Part shown: positions 1-8,450 of the stretch, one piece after another
Layout: every line of letters starts with the position of its first letter
How positions within the stretch are numbered: position 1 is the stretch's first letter
Source of the DNA: Rhizophlyctis rosea
Taxonomy: Eukaryota; Chytridiomycota; Chytridiomycetes; Rhizophlyctidales; Rhizophlyctidaceae
Length of the DNA stretch: 15,080 nucleotides
Assembly: GCA_027596075.1 (NCBI GenBank)
Contig: JADGJC010000565.1
Coordinates: forward strand, 2,027-17,106
Reading direction: 5' to 3'
Program-made: the position numbers and the translations under genes
Notes under the pieces: generated by a model
The model's database searches: none
Told to the model about the DNA's origin: nothing
Seen by the model: the letters and a program-made list of their open reading frames with translations, nothing else

Positions 1-1042
1 CCACCGCCCCCCGCCCCCGTCGCCCGCCGCTGTGCGGGCATTCCACGGGTGGACGAGGCCCAGCGCGGTTGATTTTAGGTGAGTTTGCTGATTGTTTTGC
101 GTTCTTGTGGCGGCTTCGTTTTCTAATGATATTCCTCGCTCGCGCCTCACGTCAGATTCAACCCCCTCACAACCCACTTCTACCCACCACCCCCGACGGC
201 ACCCTCCACAACCTCCACAACAACAACAACACTCCTCAACCCGTCGCGATGGCAACAAACGGATCTTGACTTCCGCCGGGGGATGCGGGACGAGGAGTTC
301 GTGAAGCGGGTTGTGTATCGGGCTATGGTTTTGCTTGCTTGTTGTGGTGGCGGGCGGGAGAGTAGTTTGGAGGTTTTGGATGGGGTTGAGGTTGGGGAGG
401 GGGAGAGGAGGGGGGCACGGTGGAGGGTTGGGAGGGTTATGGAGGTTTTGGGGAGGGGGAGGGGGCGGAGTGGGAGTTTTGAGAAGGGAAGGGGGAGTAG
501 GAGTCCGTGGGGGGCGGTCCCTGGGGTCGCGCGCGGGGGGGGGTGTTCGGGGGGGTTGGGGGTCGGGGGGGGTGGGGGGTCGGTGGGCGGGTAGTTTTGT
601 GACGGGGTGTGGGAGGAGTGAGATGCAGGAGGGGGTTCGGGAGAGGGTTAGGGAGAAGGAGAGGGAGAGGGAAAGGGAGAAGAAGAGAGAGCGGGAGCGG
701 GACAGGGAAAGGGAAAAGGAGAGGGAACGCGAATGGGAGCGGGAGATGAAGCGGGAGAGGGAACATGATAGCGAACGTGAACGGGACGTTGAAAGGGATC
801 GTGAACATGAACGCCAACGAGAGAGAGAGCGGAATAGGAGTGGACGGGATGATGGTGGCGGTGGTGGTGGAGTGGGGAGTCGGAGGACAACGGGGGAGGG
901 GTTTAGTGGTGCGGAGGGGCGAAGTCGGGATGTGGATGGGATTTTTGAGGGGTGGTTTCCGAAGAGTTTGCCTTTGGAGGATGGGGTTGTTGGACGGAGG
1001 GTTGTTGAGAGGGTTTATGTCGAGGTTGGGAGGAGGAAGTGA
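1..1042 (+). CDS. 3' part of an unrecognised spliced gene with an Arg/Glu-rich C-terminal domain
   Basis: The gene enters from the left edge. Bases 2-78 are open and end at a good donor (GTGAGT, 79-84). The intron 79-155 has a branch-like TTCTAAT near 121 and acceptor CGTCAG ending at 155. Splicing joins in frame to an exon open from 156 to 594, which starts with a Pro/Thr/Ser-rich stretch followed by a helical piece containing 'DFRRGMRDEEFVKRVVYRAM' (about 262-321). The frame open from 305 to 1042 encodes 'MQEGVRERVREKERERER' and about 60 further residues of RE/RD/KE repeats (623-840), a Gly run, then a short tail ending at TGA 1040-1042. Passing between these two frames needs a second intron; an acceptor ATGCAG ending at 628 would fit, but I cannot place its donor in the G-rich DNA. 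RE/RD-rich tails are common in RNA-processing and chromatin proteins; the family here is not recognised. Confidence 0.42.
535..592 (+). other. Very G-rich tract with G-quadruplex potential
   Basis: More than six runs of three or more G occur within about 60 bases on the + strand, separated by loops of one to a few bases, which meets the usual pattern for an intramolecular G-quadruplex. It lies inside or at the edge of the first gene, just upstream of the homopurine RE-coding stretch, so it may sit in an intron or code for Gly. The read-out of run lengths here is also where an assembly is most error-prone. Confidence 0.6.
629..738 (+). repeat. Homopurine (GA-rich) low-complexity tract coding for Arg/Glu repeats
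   Basis: This stretch is almost purely A and G on the + strand, with repeating GAGAGG/GAAAGG/GAGCGG units and only rare pyrimidines. It codes in the forward frame for alternating Arg, Glu and Lys. The opposite strand is also open here but only as Pro/Leu/Phe low complexity, so I treat that as a shadow. Such mirror-like homopurine DNA can expand or contract by slippage, which makes the repeat number likely to vary between isolates. Confidence 0.7.
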
Positions 1043-1180
1043 GGGTTGTGTGGTGGGTGATTTTGTATATACTTTTTTGTGGAGGGTGGTGTGGTGTATC
1101 TTTTGCATAATTTGATGCCTTTCTTGGCTTTTTTTGTGGGTGAGATGTTTGTTTCGTTTTTTGGGGAGTGTTTCGTGCTG

Positions 1181-1201
1181 TTTTTTTTTTTTTTTTTTTT
1201 T
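1181..1201 (+). repeat. T21 homopolymer
   Basis: A run of 21 T lies about 140 bases after the first gene's stop. It could be a transcript 3' end feature, or on the other strand the poly(A) tail scar of a retrotransposed sequence. No target-site duplication or element body is evident next to it, so only the homopolymer itself is supported. Confidence 0.9.
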
Positions 1202-1975
1202 AAATCCATGCTGTTTGGCTATGAGGCGAAAATGGGCGGTTCCCTTTGTTGTGGTCATGCTGTGTTTCACTGACAGAGGAGGACCGTGCACTGAAAAGTT
1301 TCCGGGCTCCGGGTGGCCTCCTAGCGCTAACAATGTTTAGACTACTGAAACGGGCCGATAAGCCATCACTTCAAACCTGCTGTAAAGTGCTTCCTTTGGT
1401 CGTCATTTTTTTGTCTTCTTCCCCCTTGTTTTTAGGGTGGTGCCTCGAGCTTTGTTGCGGGTACCGAGCCCATTTGAGGCGACAGTTGAACGCTGGAGAA
1501 GGCGGACGACCCTGGGGAACGAAAAATATGGAAATAGCCAGTTGCAGAAGCTTGCAAATACCGGGCTTTCGGTTTGAGTCTTTTGGCGTCTTTTTTTATG
1601 CGTTTCTTTTGCGTTTGGTCTACTTATAAGACTTGGCAGTGGCTAGGTTTCATCGCGTTGTTGGTTTACACTTGGTTTTTTTTTTCTGCTGGTAAAGTGG
1701 TCTGGTGAAAATGAGATGGTGCTGTTGCTTATCAGTAATATTGACTTTCGCAGTTCGAGGCAATTTCCTGCCAGAAGGACCCGCGCCTTTTTTGGGCCTT
1801 GTGGGTGGTTTTCGGGAGTCAGGGATGAACACAGGGCAATTCGCCAACCTTCCTTTTTGGCGCCATGAGATTTTGGAAGGAAATTCCAAAACGGAAAGTT
1901 GGAAAGCTGGGGCGTGTCATGTAAACATGGAATGTTTTTGCACCTCCTTTGCGCTTTTGAACCTCCCTCCCTCGC

Positions 1976-1985
1976 ACATAAAACA
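1976..1985 (+). promoter_or_regulatory. Possible TATA-like element of the secreted-protein gene
   Basis: ACATAAAACA lies about 55 bases before the ATG at 2034, followed by a C/T-rich stretch typical of fungal start-site regions. The ATG context is CCAAAATGA, with A at -3. The assignment rests only on position and composition. Confidence 0.25.
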
Positions 1986-2033
1986 TTTCGCAAATACTTC
2001 ATCCCCCTTCCTGATTCCGTTCAGCCAGCCAAA

Positions 2034-3129
2034 ATGACGGCAATCACCAGATCCACCTCCATCGTGGCCGCATCAGTCATCATTCTACTTCTTCATACAC
2101 CAACGACCATAGCACAACCTCCAATTACCAACCACGACTATGTCATGTCCCAATCGGTTATGTTCCCCGGTGGGGATTGCAGTGCTGGTACGTCAAATGC
2201 TGTGTTCTTCCTCCACCGTATGAGAAAACGCATGACATTATCAACTATACAAAAAAACTCTTCCCCCCCTTCCCGATCGAAACAAATCTTATTATTTCAG
2301 GTACATCTTGAACGTCTCGCTCCTACGCCGCAAGCGCCGATGCTCAATGCCTGTCATCGATGGACGCAAGTCTTACCCCCAAAAATCCCTGGGATGACTG
2401 TAACAACGCCAAACGTCTAAACTACGACCCTAACAGTATTCGCTTTGTCTCCTGTTACAACATGAGCAACAGCGGTCAAGGCAATTTAGATTCTCGAATC
2501 TCGCCTGCCCAACCTCTTGACAAAACCTTCCCGGGAGCCGCAATCATTCATAACGTTCAAGGCGGTGTTGAACAAGAGGTTTTGATGCCGGAGAAGTATT
2601 TGGGTGTGTGGATGTTTGAGATGAAGGATACGGTTTTACCGTCGGGGGGAAATTTGTCGGTGTGGAGTAGTCCGGAGGTGTTGAGGGATGCGTGGGGCAA
2701 TAAGACGGATTGTGTGAATCAAGCTGGGCAGGACGCTACGTTTCAATCGTTTGTTGCGGATGGGAAGTGTTGGAGGTGGGAAGCGCGTTGGGGTGCGCCC
2801 AAGTGGGTTAAGACAACTTGCGATGATAGCGGAGGCAGTGTGAGAGTGTACAAGTAAGTGGGGACGTCTGTTGAAACGATACTGTACATGGACCGGGTTG
2901 ATTCGACCGATAAATTTCGACATTTGTTTCTATCAGCGACTCATCCTGCGCAATCGAAGTCCCCTGGATGTCTCGTTACGTTTCCCTCGGTGTGTGTTGG
3001 CCAGGTACGAGCGAGTACTTCAGTGGCAATTCGAGTTACCCCAATAACCTTGCCAATGCTATGTTGATTGGACACTGCTTTGCAGAGAACTTGCGGCAGG
3101 CCGACTGGAGTGGGCCAGTTGGGGAGTAG
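2034..3129 (+). CDS. Secreted Cys-rich glycoprotein, three exons, with an in-frame TGA
   Basis: Exons 2034-2187, 2301-2853 and 2937-3129 total 900 nt (299 residues). Intron 1 (2188-2300) is GTACGT...TTATTTCAG; intron 2 (2854-2936) is GTAAGT...TTCTATCAG. Residues 1-27 form a signal peptide: a short polar start, hydrophobic core 'IVAASVIILLL', and likely cleavage after TTIA. The mature part has ten Cys and five N-glycosylation sequons (NMS, NLS, NKT, NDS, NSS), so export and disulfide bonding are expected. The C-terminal half has spaced Cys with the pattern 'TTCDDSGGSVRVYNDSSC'. No known domain is recognised and no catalytic motif is visible. The anomaly is codon 55 (2309-2311), which is TGA, four codons after the splice junction; both sides otherwise read clearly as coding. 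It may be a nonsense mutation, a base error or, much less likely, recoding. The transcript probably starts shortly before 2034; the stop is TAG 3127-3129. Confidence 0.7.
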
Positions 3130-3904
3130 TGGCTGCAGGGTTGACGGTGTTGGGGCTTCTTTAGGGAAAATTGTGTGTATATTTCCTTATATAGGGGTAA
3201 AGTTTCCTATTGAGTAGCGGTGATCTATCGTGTTTCCGCCCTATAAGAGTATCTGACCAGCAAAGATTGTTTAGCTACTTCTTCCGCAATCACTGCATTT
3301 CGCCTCAGAAAAGTCAGGAAGGCCATGATGTCCTCGCCCTTTGCTTTCTGGTAATACAATCTGCCAATGGGAGCAGGCCGTGGGCGTATACGTTTCCTTA
3401 TCCCACTTCTACCAGTACGTCTTTGGTATTTGATATGATTTTTGACATTGGGGCCAGGTTCGTGTTGGGTGACATGTGCACGATAAATAGAAATTACTAG
3501 GAGGAATTTGGGATGACCTTACGGTGATGTCCGAATGGTCCGACATGTTTCGGGCCACAATCAATCTGGCCTAATTTGTTTGGTTCGTTCACACCTGCGT
3601 TCCCACATCGAGCAGCCTTTCCCACCTCTTTGCCCAGAGATCTCGCTAGGTGTCACCCCCACTCCGAACCCACCATTTGCATACTTGACCTGTCTGAGAA
3701 ACATAGAAAGGGCATACGCAGCGAGAGGCTTGCTGGAAACAAAGACGGCAACGGCAAACCGCCTCGATAGCAACGTAAGTGAGTAGAAGGAGTGGGTAAA
3801 CTTTGAGAAACGAAACCGTGTCATATCTCCGACAATGTAGATATTCAGTAAGAAATGCCGGTGCTAATTCTCAATAACCGTAATCATAGGTCCACTATTT
3901 CATC
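3130..3904. other. Intergenic region with no gene seen
   Basis: About 775 bases separate two forward genes. T-rich sequence with TATATAGG just after the stop probably belongs to the 3' untranslated region of the secreted-protein gene. Open stretches at about 3210-3500 (+) and 3561-3824 (both strands) show no domain, no consistent codon pattern and no plausible splice partners. The last 60 bases before 3905 are A/T-rich and presumably hold the promoter of the WW-repeat gene. Confidence 0.55.
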
Positions 3905-5399
3905 ATGTTCCCTCTTCCAATCGAAGTCGTTTCCAAAATCCTCCTGTACGCACCTGCCGACGTTATGAACCACCTACACCCCGCAGACCTCGACGAGGAA
4001 GATTGGGATTTTGCCGAATGGGCGAATACCTTTCCAGAAGATTATACTTCGGCGACCATATACGTTACTACCACCTTCCGCATTGGCGTGCTCCTCTCAG
4101 TAGCTTACCGGTACCCACACGTCCGCAACGCCATCATACCTTACCTCCCATACGGCTCCATTGATGCAGCCTCTGCCAAAGGTCAAATCGATCTTATGAA
4201 CTGGTGGCAGAACTGGAAAACAAAGAAGCCCACGGTGCGAGTTCCAAAATTCACTCACAGAGCGCTTGAACGTGCCAGCGCAAAGGGTCATATAGCTGTT
4301 CTGGAGTGGTGGCACCAAAGCGGCTGGGAGATGCTCTACGATAATCAAGTACTACTTGAAGCCAGTCATAATGGACAGGTCGAGGTGCTGCAGTGGTGGC
4401 AAGGACGGAGGGTTTGCTCTTCAGTGGGACACCGGGCTCATTGCGGACAAGGAGGATGAGAACAAGACGTAGTTTAACATTAATGCAGCCAGTGCAAATG
4501 GTCATGTCGATGTGTTGGAATGGTGGGCTCGGAAATGCAACCAGAGGGTGCGCATTAGAAGACACTACTCGGACCGGGCGATGGGTGGGGCGAGTAGACA
4601 CGGTCATCTTCATGTTCTTGAGTGGTGGCGGATGTGCGGATTATACCTCATACACGGCGCGAACAACATGGATGGAGCTGATAACCCTGCCGTCCTTGAT
4701 TGGTGGTGCAACAGCGGATTGCCTCTCGGATACTCTGCTAGAGGGTTGGCGAAGGCTAGTCAGGATGGGAAGATTGCGGTGTTGGAGTGGTGGAGGACTA
4801 GCGGGTTGGAGCTTGAGTGGACTAGGGAGGCGATGGATTGTGCTCATCCTGTGGCATTGGATTGGTGGCTTCAAAGTGGGTTAGAGTTGAAGTATTCAGA
4901 AAATGGTATGGATGGCGCGGGGCGGCGTGGTCGTATCGATATCTTAGAGTGGTGGAATGGAAGTGGATTGGAGATGCGATACTCGCATGAATCCATGGAT
5001 TGTGCGAGTCGCGGCGGTTATGTGGATATACTTCAATGGTGGGTGGATAGCGGGTTGGACCTACGGTACAGTGAGCGGGCATTAGAGTACGCGAGTATCA
5101 AGGGGCAGATAGATGTGTTAGACTGGTGGAAGAGCAGCGGATTGGCTTTGAAGTTCCACGCCGATGCTATCTTGACTCAGGCAGCAAGGAAGGGGAACGT
5201 TGGTGTCTTGGATTGGTGGGCGCGAAGTGGGTTGGAGGTGCACTGAACAAGAAAGATTTTGATGGCATCGTCGTCTGAAGTATGTAGGCACGAGATTGTG
5301 GAGTGGTGGGAGCGAACTGGATTGATGTTGGTGAAGCCAGGCGTGGAATGTTATGATGGGGACTGGTGGGCGGAGGATACCGATCCGCTTCTGCGATAG
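3905..5399 (+). pseudogene. Broken F-box-like / WW-type ankyrin-repeat protein gene
   Basis: The ATG at 3905 starts an F-box-like segment ('LPIEVVSKILLYAPADVMNH', residues 4-23), then a linker, then tandem repeats of about 33 residues with the core 'ASxxGHxxVLEWWxxSGLxL'. I count about 13 WW cores, from LMNWW (near 4196) to IVEWW (near 5299), plus a final GDWW. Repeats of this kind are ankyrin-like protein-binding modules, and the F-box suggests an SCF ubiquitin-ligase substrate adaptor; both are inference from family style. The reading frame is broken. It shifts by one base near 4403, because DGGFALQW in the new frame aligns with SGLELEW of other repeats. The new frame then meets TAG at 4470-4472 and TGA at 5244-5246, yet the repeat pattern continues to TAG 5397-5399. 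The TGA aligns with a Trp in another repeat (ELEWTRE against EVH-stop-TRK). An intron 4412-4472 could bridge the first two lesions but would cut a repeat short. It is most likely a decaying member of a large family. Confidence 0.82.
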
Positions 5400-5821
5400 T
5401 TCAATGTAAGATATGTACCAAAGTTTCTAATGGAGTCCAAAATTGGTTTCCGATTGCGGTACTGGTTGTTGAAGGAGCGGGGTCCGAAGGAGCACTGACA
5501 ACCATTCTACCATCTGCAAAAACACTGCCTTAACGCTCATACTACTTCTCGTTATGGAGGGCAATATGCTACAGATGTGCCACCACTATCTACCTATCAA
5601 GTTCCTAAATTCCTAAACATGACTAGCCTTGACGATGAACTACACGGCACTACCGAAAATCACTATAGTCATTTTCAGCAATCCACGTCATGGCGTGAGG
5701 AACCGAATCAAAGAAAGGCTCTACCTTACTATAAAAGGCCGGTCAAATGATAAACTGCGGTTAGTATAGGCACCCAAGTACAGAAAAACGTTACCGCCAG
5801 ATAATTCTATTTACGCAGCAC
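5400..5821. other. Intergenic region between convergent genes
   Basis: About 420 bases separate the 3' end of the WW-repeat pseudogene and the 3' end of the PRA1 gene on the other strand. No coding signal is seen. A perfect TATAAAAG occurs at 5730-5737 on the + strand, but downstream lies only the antisense of PRA1, so its role is unsupported. The region should contain the polyadenylation sites of both neighbours. Confidence 0.55.
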
Positions 5822-6691
5822 TCAGCGAACTTTGACCAGGAGACAACCTACCAAATCATCCATAGCATCAAGCATACTCGTCCCGCGAGCTGAGGAGGCG
5901 CCGGATCGTTTGTTGTACGCATTGATGACTACTGAACGGGCGGGTGGCTTGTGGAACGTTGAGTGGGAGAGCACGACTAGAAAGGTTGGACTTAGCAATT
6001 TTGCGTTGGTGAGTCGGCAATGGATAGAAAAACATACTTGCTCCGCTCACTGATAGTGGGTAAATGCAACCCATGCCTGTGAAGACGTAAAGAATCATGG
6101 CAGCAACTACAATAATACATGATTCAGACATTCAGGCGGTCCATCAACTCGAACTGCTGTCGAACACGAATACCCACCACTCGAAACAAGGAAATACACA
6201 TTACTTTTCGGCACCGTCTGATGCTTCCCAAACCTCATCGGATCCTCCAACCTCGCACTAGCAACCATCGCTCCACCCCACAACGCCGCCACAACCGGAA
6301 TGCGCGGATAATACCAACTAAAAACACACCCAACCGCAAGACAAATTACTGCATAATTCGCCCAGTAGTATCGCCAGTTTCGTTCAATACGGCTGAGGTA
6401 GGCGTCCACCCCGCGGCGGAGGTCGCCTTTGCCTAGGGCTGTGAAATTGGTGGGGAGGGAGAGACGGGAGGGGGAGAAGAAGGCAGTCCAGGGGCGGAGG
6501 GAGATTGTTAGGTGGGTTATGAGGGGGATGAGGGAGGGGGGGGAAAGGGGCTGTGTGGGTTTTGGGGGGGAGGTGGAGGTTGATACGTGGGTTTGCGGGG
6601 TTATGTTTGTGGTTGGGAGACGGGGTTCGGGTGTGAAGGAGGGGAGAGGGAAGAATGTTGAGGGCGGGGTTGTGCGGCGGGGACGGGACAT
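5822..6691 (-). CDS. PRA1: PRA1 (prenylated Rab acceptor / Yip3) family membrane protein, three exons, intact
   Basis: Exons on the minus strand are 6691-6205, 6106-6038 and 5976-5822 (711 nt, 236 residues). Introns are 6204-6107 (GTAATG...ATTATTGTAG) and 6037-5977 (GTATGT...TGCTAAG...CTTTCTAG), both phase 1. Residues 66-110 carry the PRA1 signature ('RPWTAFFSPSRLSLPTNFTA', then 'RIERNWRYYWANYAV'). Two hydrophobic hairpins follow, about 111-145 and 163-190, with the C-terminal family motif 'SGAIVLSHSTFHKP' created only by splicing exons 2 and 3. PRA1/Yip3 proteins sit in ER, Golgi and endosomal membranes, bind prenylated Rab GTPases and help release them from GDI. Typical members are about 180 residues; this one has an extra Pro/Thr/Ser-rich N-terminus of roughly 55 residues with no later Met to start from. 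I see no frameshift or stop. Stop is TGA 5824-5822. The forward open stretch inside exon 3 is a shadow. Confidence 0.92.
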
Positions 6692-7755
6692 TGTACTGGA
6701 GTTGGTGATGGCGGTTCCGAATGTCCTGTTTATCCGTGAGCCGCTAATGCTAATATGCCGGGATCACCGTCAAAAAACAGCTTGAATTGGAAGGAAAGAA
6801 GTCAAAAACTTTCATGCGACATGAAAGGCAGGAGCCTGACTGATAAACAAGGCGAGAAACAACCAGAAGAGGTGTTTTGGCGAAAACAAACTCTCCCTCG
6901 ACGATCATCCCTCCGACCCTCCCACAACCCGTAAACGATCACAAAAGGGGCATCGATCAGTGATGTCATGCTTCGATCGGAATAATTGTCGGGATGGGAG
7001 AGTTGAACTCACAGGAGCTTTGCGCAGGGCTATTTGATCATATCGTCGTACTAATATACACTAACTACTTGAATCAACAATAATGTGTCTGAAGCGAGAT
7101 ATGAGTGTCGCTTGATACAATAACTGACGCCAGGGTTCTTGTGGCATTGTGTCAAGAGGTAGCCGCGGTTACATTTCTGCCAACCTACCACATTGGTTCA
7201 TGAAAGGACCAGATATTTGCACCGGTGACCCGATCATCAGCGTATCGCCCACATTCCACTCCGGAGCAGATGCCAACGTGCCGACGAAGCACCGCCCTTT
7301 TGGGTGACGGTGAATAACGTCCAGGATTATGAGAAACATGTAATCGTAAGGGATGCTCGTGATGCTTGATGAAGAGGGAGAGGATTGCCTCCTCAACGCT
7401 TGTCGCCCTCGTTGGACGGTTTTACATGATTCCCGAAGCAGTTACATAATCGATGTGGACAAAAGAGTGCCGAAGCAAGATGCTATGAACACTTGAACAT
7501 CATTCATCCTGTGAGGGCCCAACATCTGCAAGGCAGTTTTCTTCAATTCTACATATAAGTACAAGTATTCACTTCCGCACCTATGCTCGTACAGCAACGA
7601 ACATACACCGCTACTGACACTTTTCACAACTTATTACAGTTGCAAAACCAGAAGGCAATCAATGCGCTCAATGCCCTATCCACTGCCTACATAATGCAAG
7701 CACCTTCCCGCCGTCCCTAGACCCTTTCCATCCCTTGAGACCCCTCGGAATTCCC
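6692..7755. other. Intergenic region upstream of PRA1; no confident gene
   Basis: This holds the PRA1 promoter (minus strand, immediately right of 6691) and the 3' flank of the coiled-coil gene. No clear TATA is seen for PRA1. On the minus strand, 7627-7445 and 7388-7169 are in the same frame. They are separated by a single TAA that a possible 57-nt intron (7445-7389, GTAACT...GAGGAG) would remove. The combined product has no upstream ATG and no recognised family, so it is not called as a gene. Confidence 0.45.
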
Positions 7756-8450
7756 TTAAGCCGTTGGCCCACCCTCATCCTGCCTCCTCCTTTTGTTGCA
7801 TTCTTTCCAGCTGGCATCGAAGTTCTTAATCACCTGCTCCTTGGCAGCAAGCTCTTCCTCCCTCTCCTTCAACCTCAATTCCCTTTGGAGCAGGCTGTCC
7901 TGCCATTTCCTCATATCGCTCACCTCGCCTTCCAGTCGGCCTCCCTTGCCGCCAATGCCTTTTGTTGTTTGGAAATCGCCTCTCTTTGTTTAAGGCTTCC
8001 TGGCGTGACTTGAGCTTCGATTCTACATCCAGGTGCGTACCAAAGACAGCCGTAATCGTCCCCTTGATCCATTCAGGTAAGCTTTCAAAACTGCTGTTGT
8101 TGGTTTCGGAAGTCTGGGTTGGAGGTTCGACAGCACTGGCAGGATTCGTGGATGATCCGGCGTTGGAAAGGTCTAGTTGAGCACCTGCATCCCCGGTTGC
8201 TTGAAAAGGCAAAGTGGCAGAAGGACCGCTGTGGGAGACTTGTTCGATGGTCTCCTCAGCGGTATGGACGTTGTCGGGTGTCATCATTGCGCTTGTATGG
8301 GCTTTACCTAATTTTCAAGAGGTCAGAGAATTGTGAAGGAACGGGAACACAGAATCAATATGCCCGCTCACCGAGCGGTTCTGAGCTCTCTTCGGGTGTG
8401 CCGGTAATCGGGTTGATGGAAAGTTGCAGAACCGGAATGCGACTCCCCAT
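7756..8450 (-). pseudogene. Coiled-coil protein gene, two exons, frame broken twice
   Basis: The minus-strand ATG at 8450-8448 opens exon 1 (8450-8372, 'MGSRIPVLQLSINPITGTPE'). The intron 8371-8308 is GTGAGC...CTCTGAC...AAATTAG, phase 1, and joins in frame to exon 2 (8307-7756). Residues to about 95 are Ser/Thr/Pro/Ala-rich, with 'LPEWIKGTITAVFG' before a long charged helix. The helix reads coherently only if the frame changes near 7982 and again near 7927: 'VESKLKSRQEALNKE', then 'EAISKQQKALAAREADWK', then 'LRLKEREEELAAKEQVIKNF', ending at TAA 7758-7756. The raw exons total 631 nt; restoring one missing base at each break gives 633, a multiple of three (about 210 residues). A heptad-rich coiled coil suggests oligomerisation or scaffolding; no family is named. 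It is either a young pseudogene or a functional gene with two base-deletion errors in the assembly. Confidence 0.72.

Larger units (their letters stand above)
1043..2033. other. Intergenic region with no gene seen
   Basis: This is roughly 1 kb between the stop of the RE-rich gene and the start of the secreted-protein gene. It is T-rich on the + strand in its first third and contains a T21 run. The longest open stretch (about 1246-1629) has no family resemblance, an unconvincing start and mixed hydrophobic/Cys content, so I do not call it. The right end, about 1960-2033, is pyrimidine-rich and probably carries the leader of the next gene. Confidence 0.6.

Noticed and set aside
437..1333. Long minus-strand open frame of Pro/Leu/Phe/Thr low complexity opposite the first gene
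   Set aside because: It mirrors the RE-coding homopurine repeat and the G-rich tract; it has no domain, and the forward strand has a spliced coding structure.
2309..5246. Hypothesis that TGA is a sense codon (Trp) in this organism
   Set aside because: TGA is the natural end of the RE-rich gene, PRA1 and the gene at 14508, and the WW-repeat gene also has a frameshift and a TAG, so decay or error explains the data better.
5730..5737. Perfect TATAAAAG on the + strand
   Set aside because: Only the 3' end of the minus-strand PRA1 gene lies downstream; no forward gene can use it.
5832..6053. Forward open frame with F-box-like words ('LSNFALVSRQW')
   Set aside because: It is antisense to exon 3 and intron 2 of the PRA1 gene, whose spliced protein matches the family; there is no ATG start.
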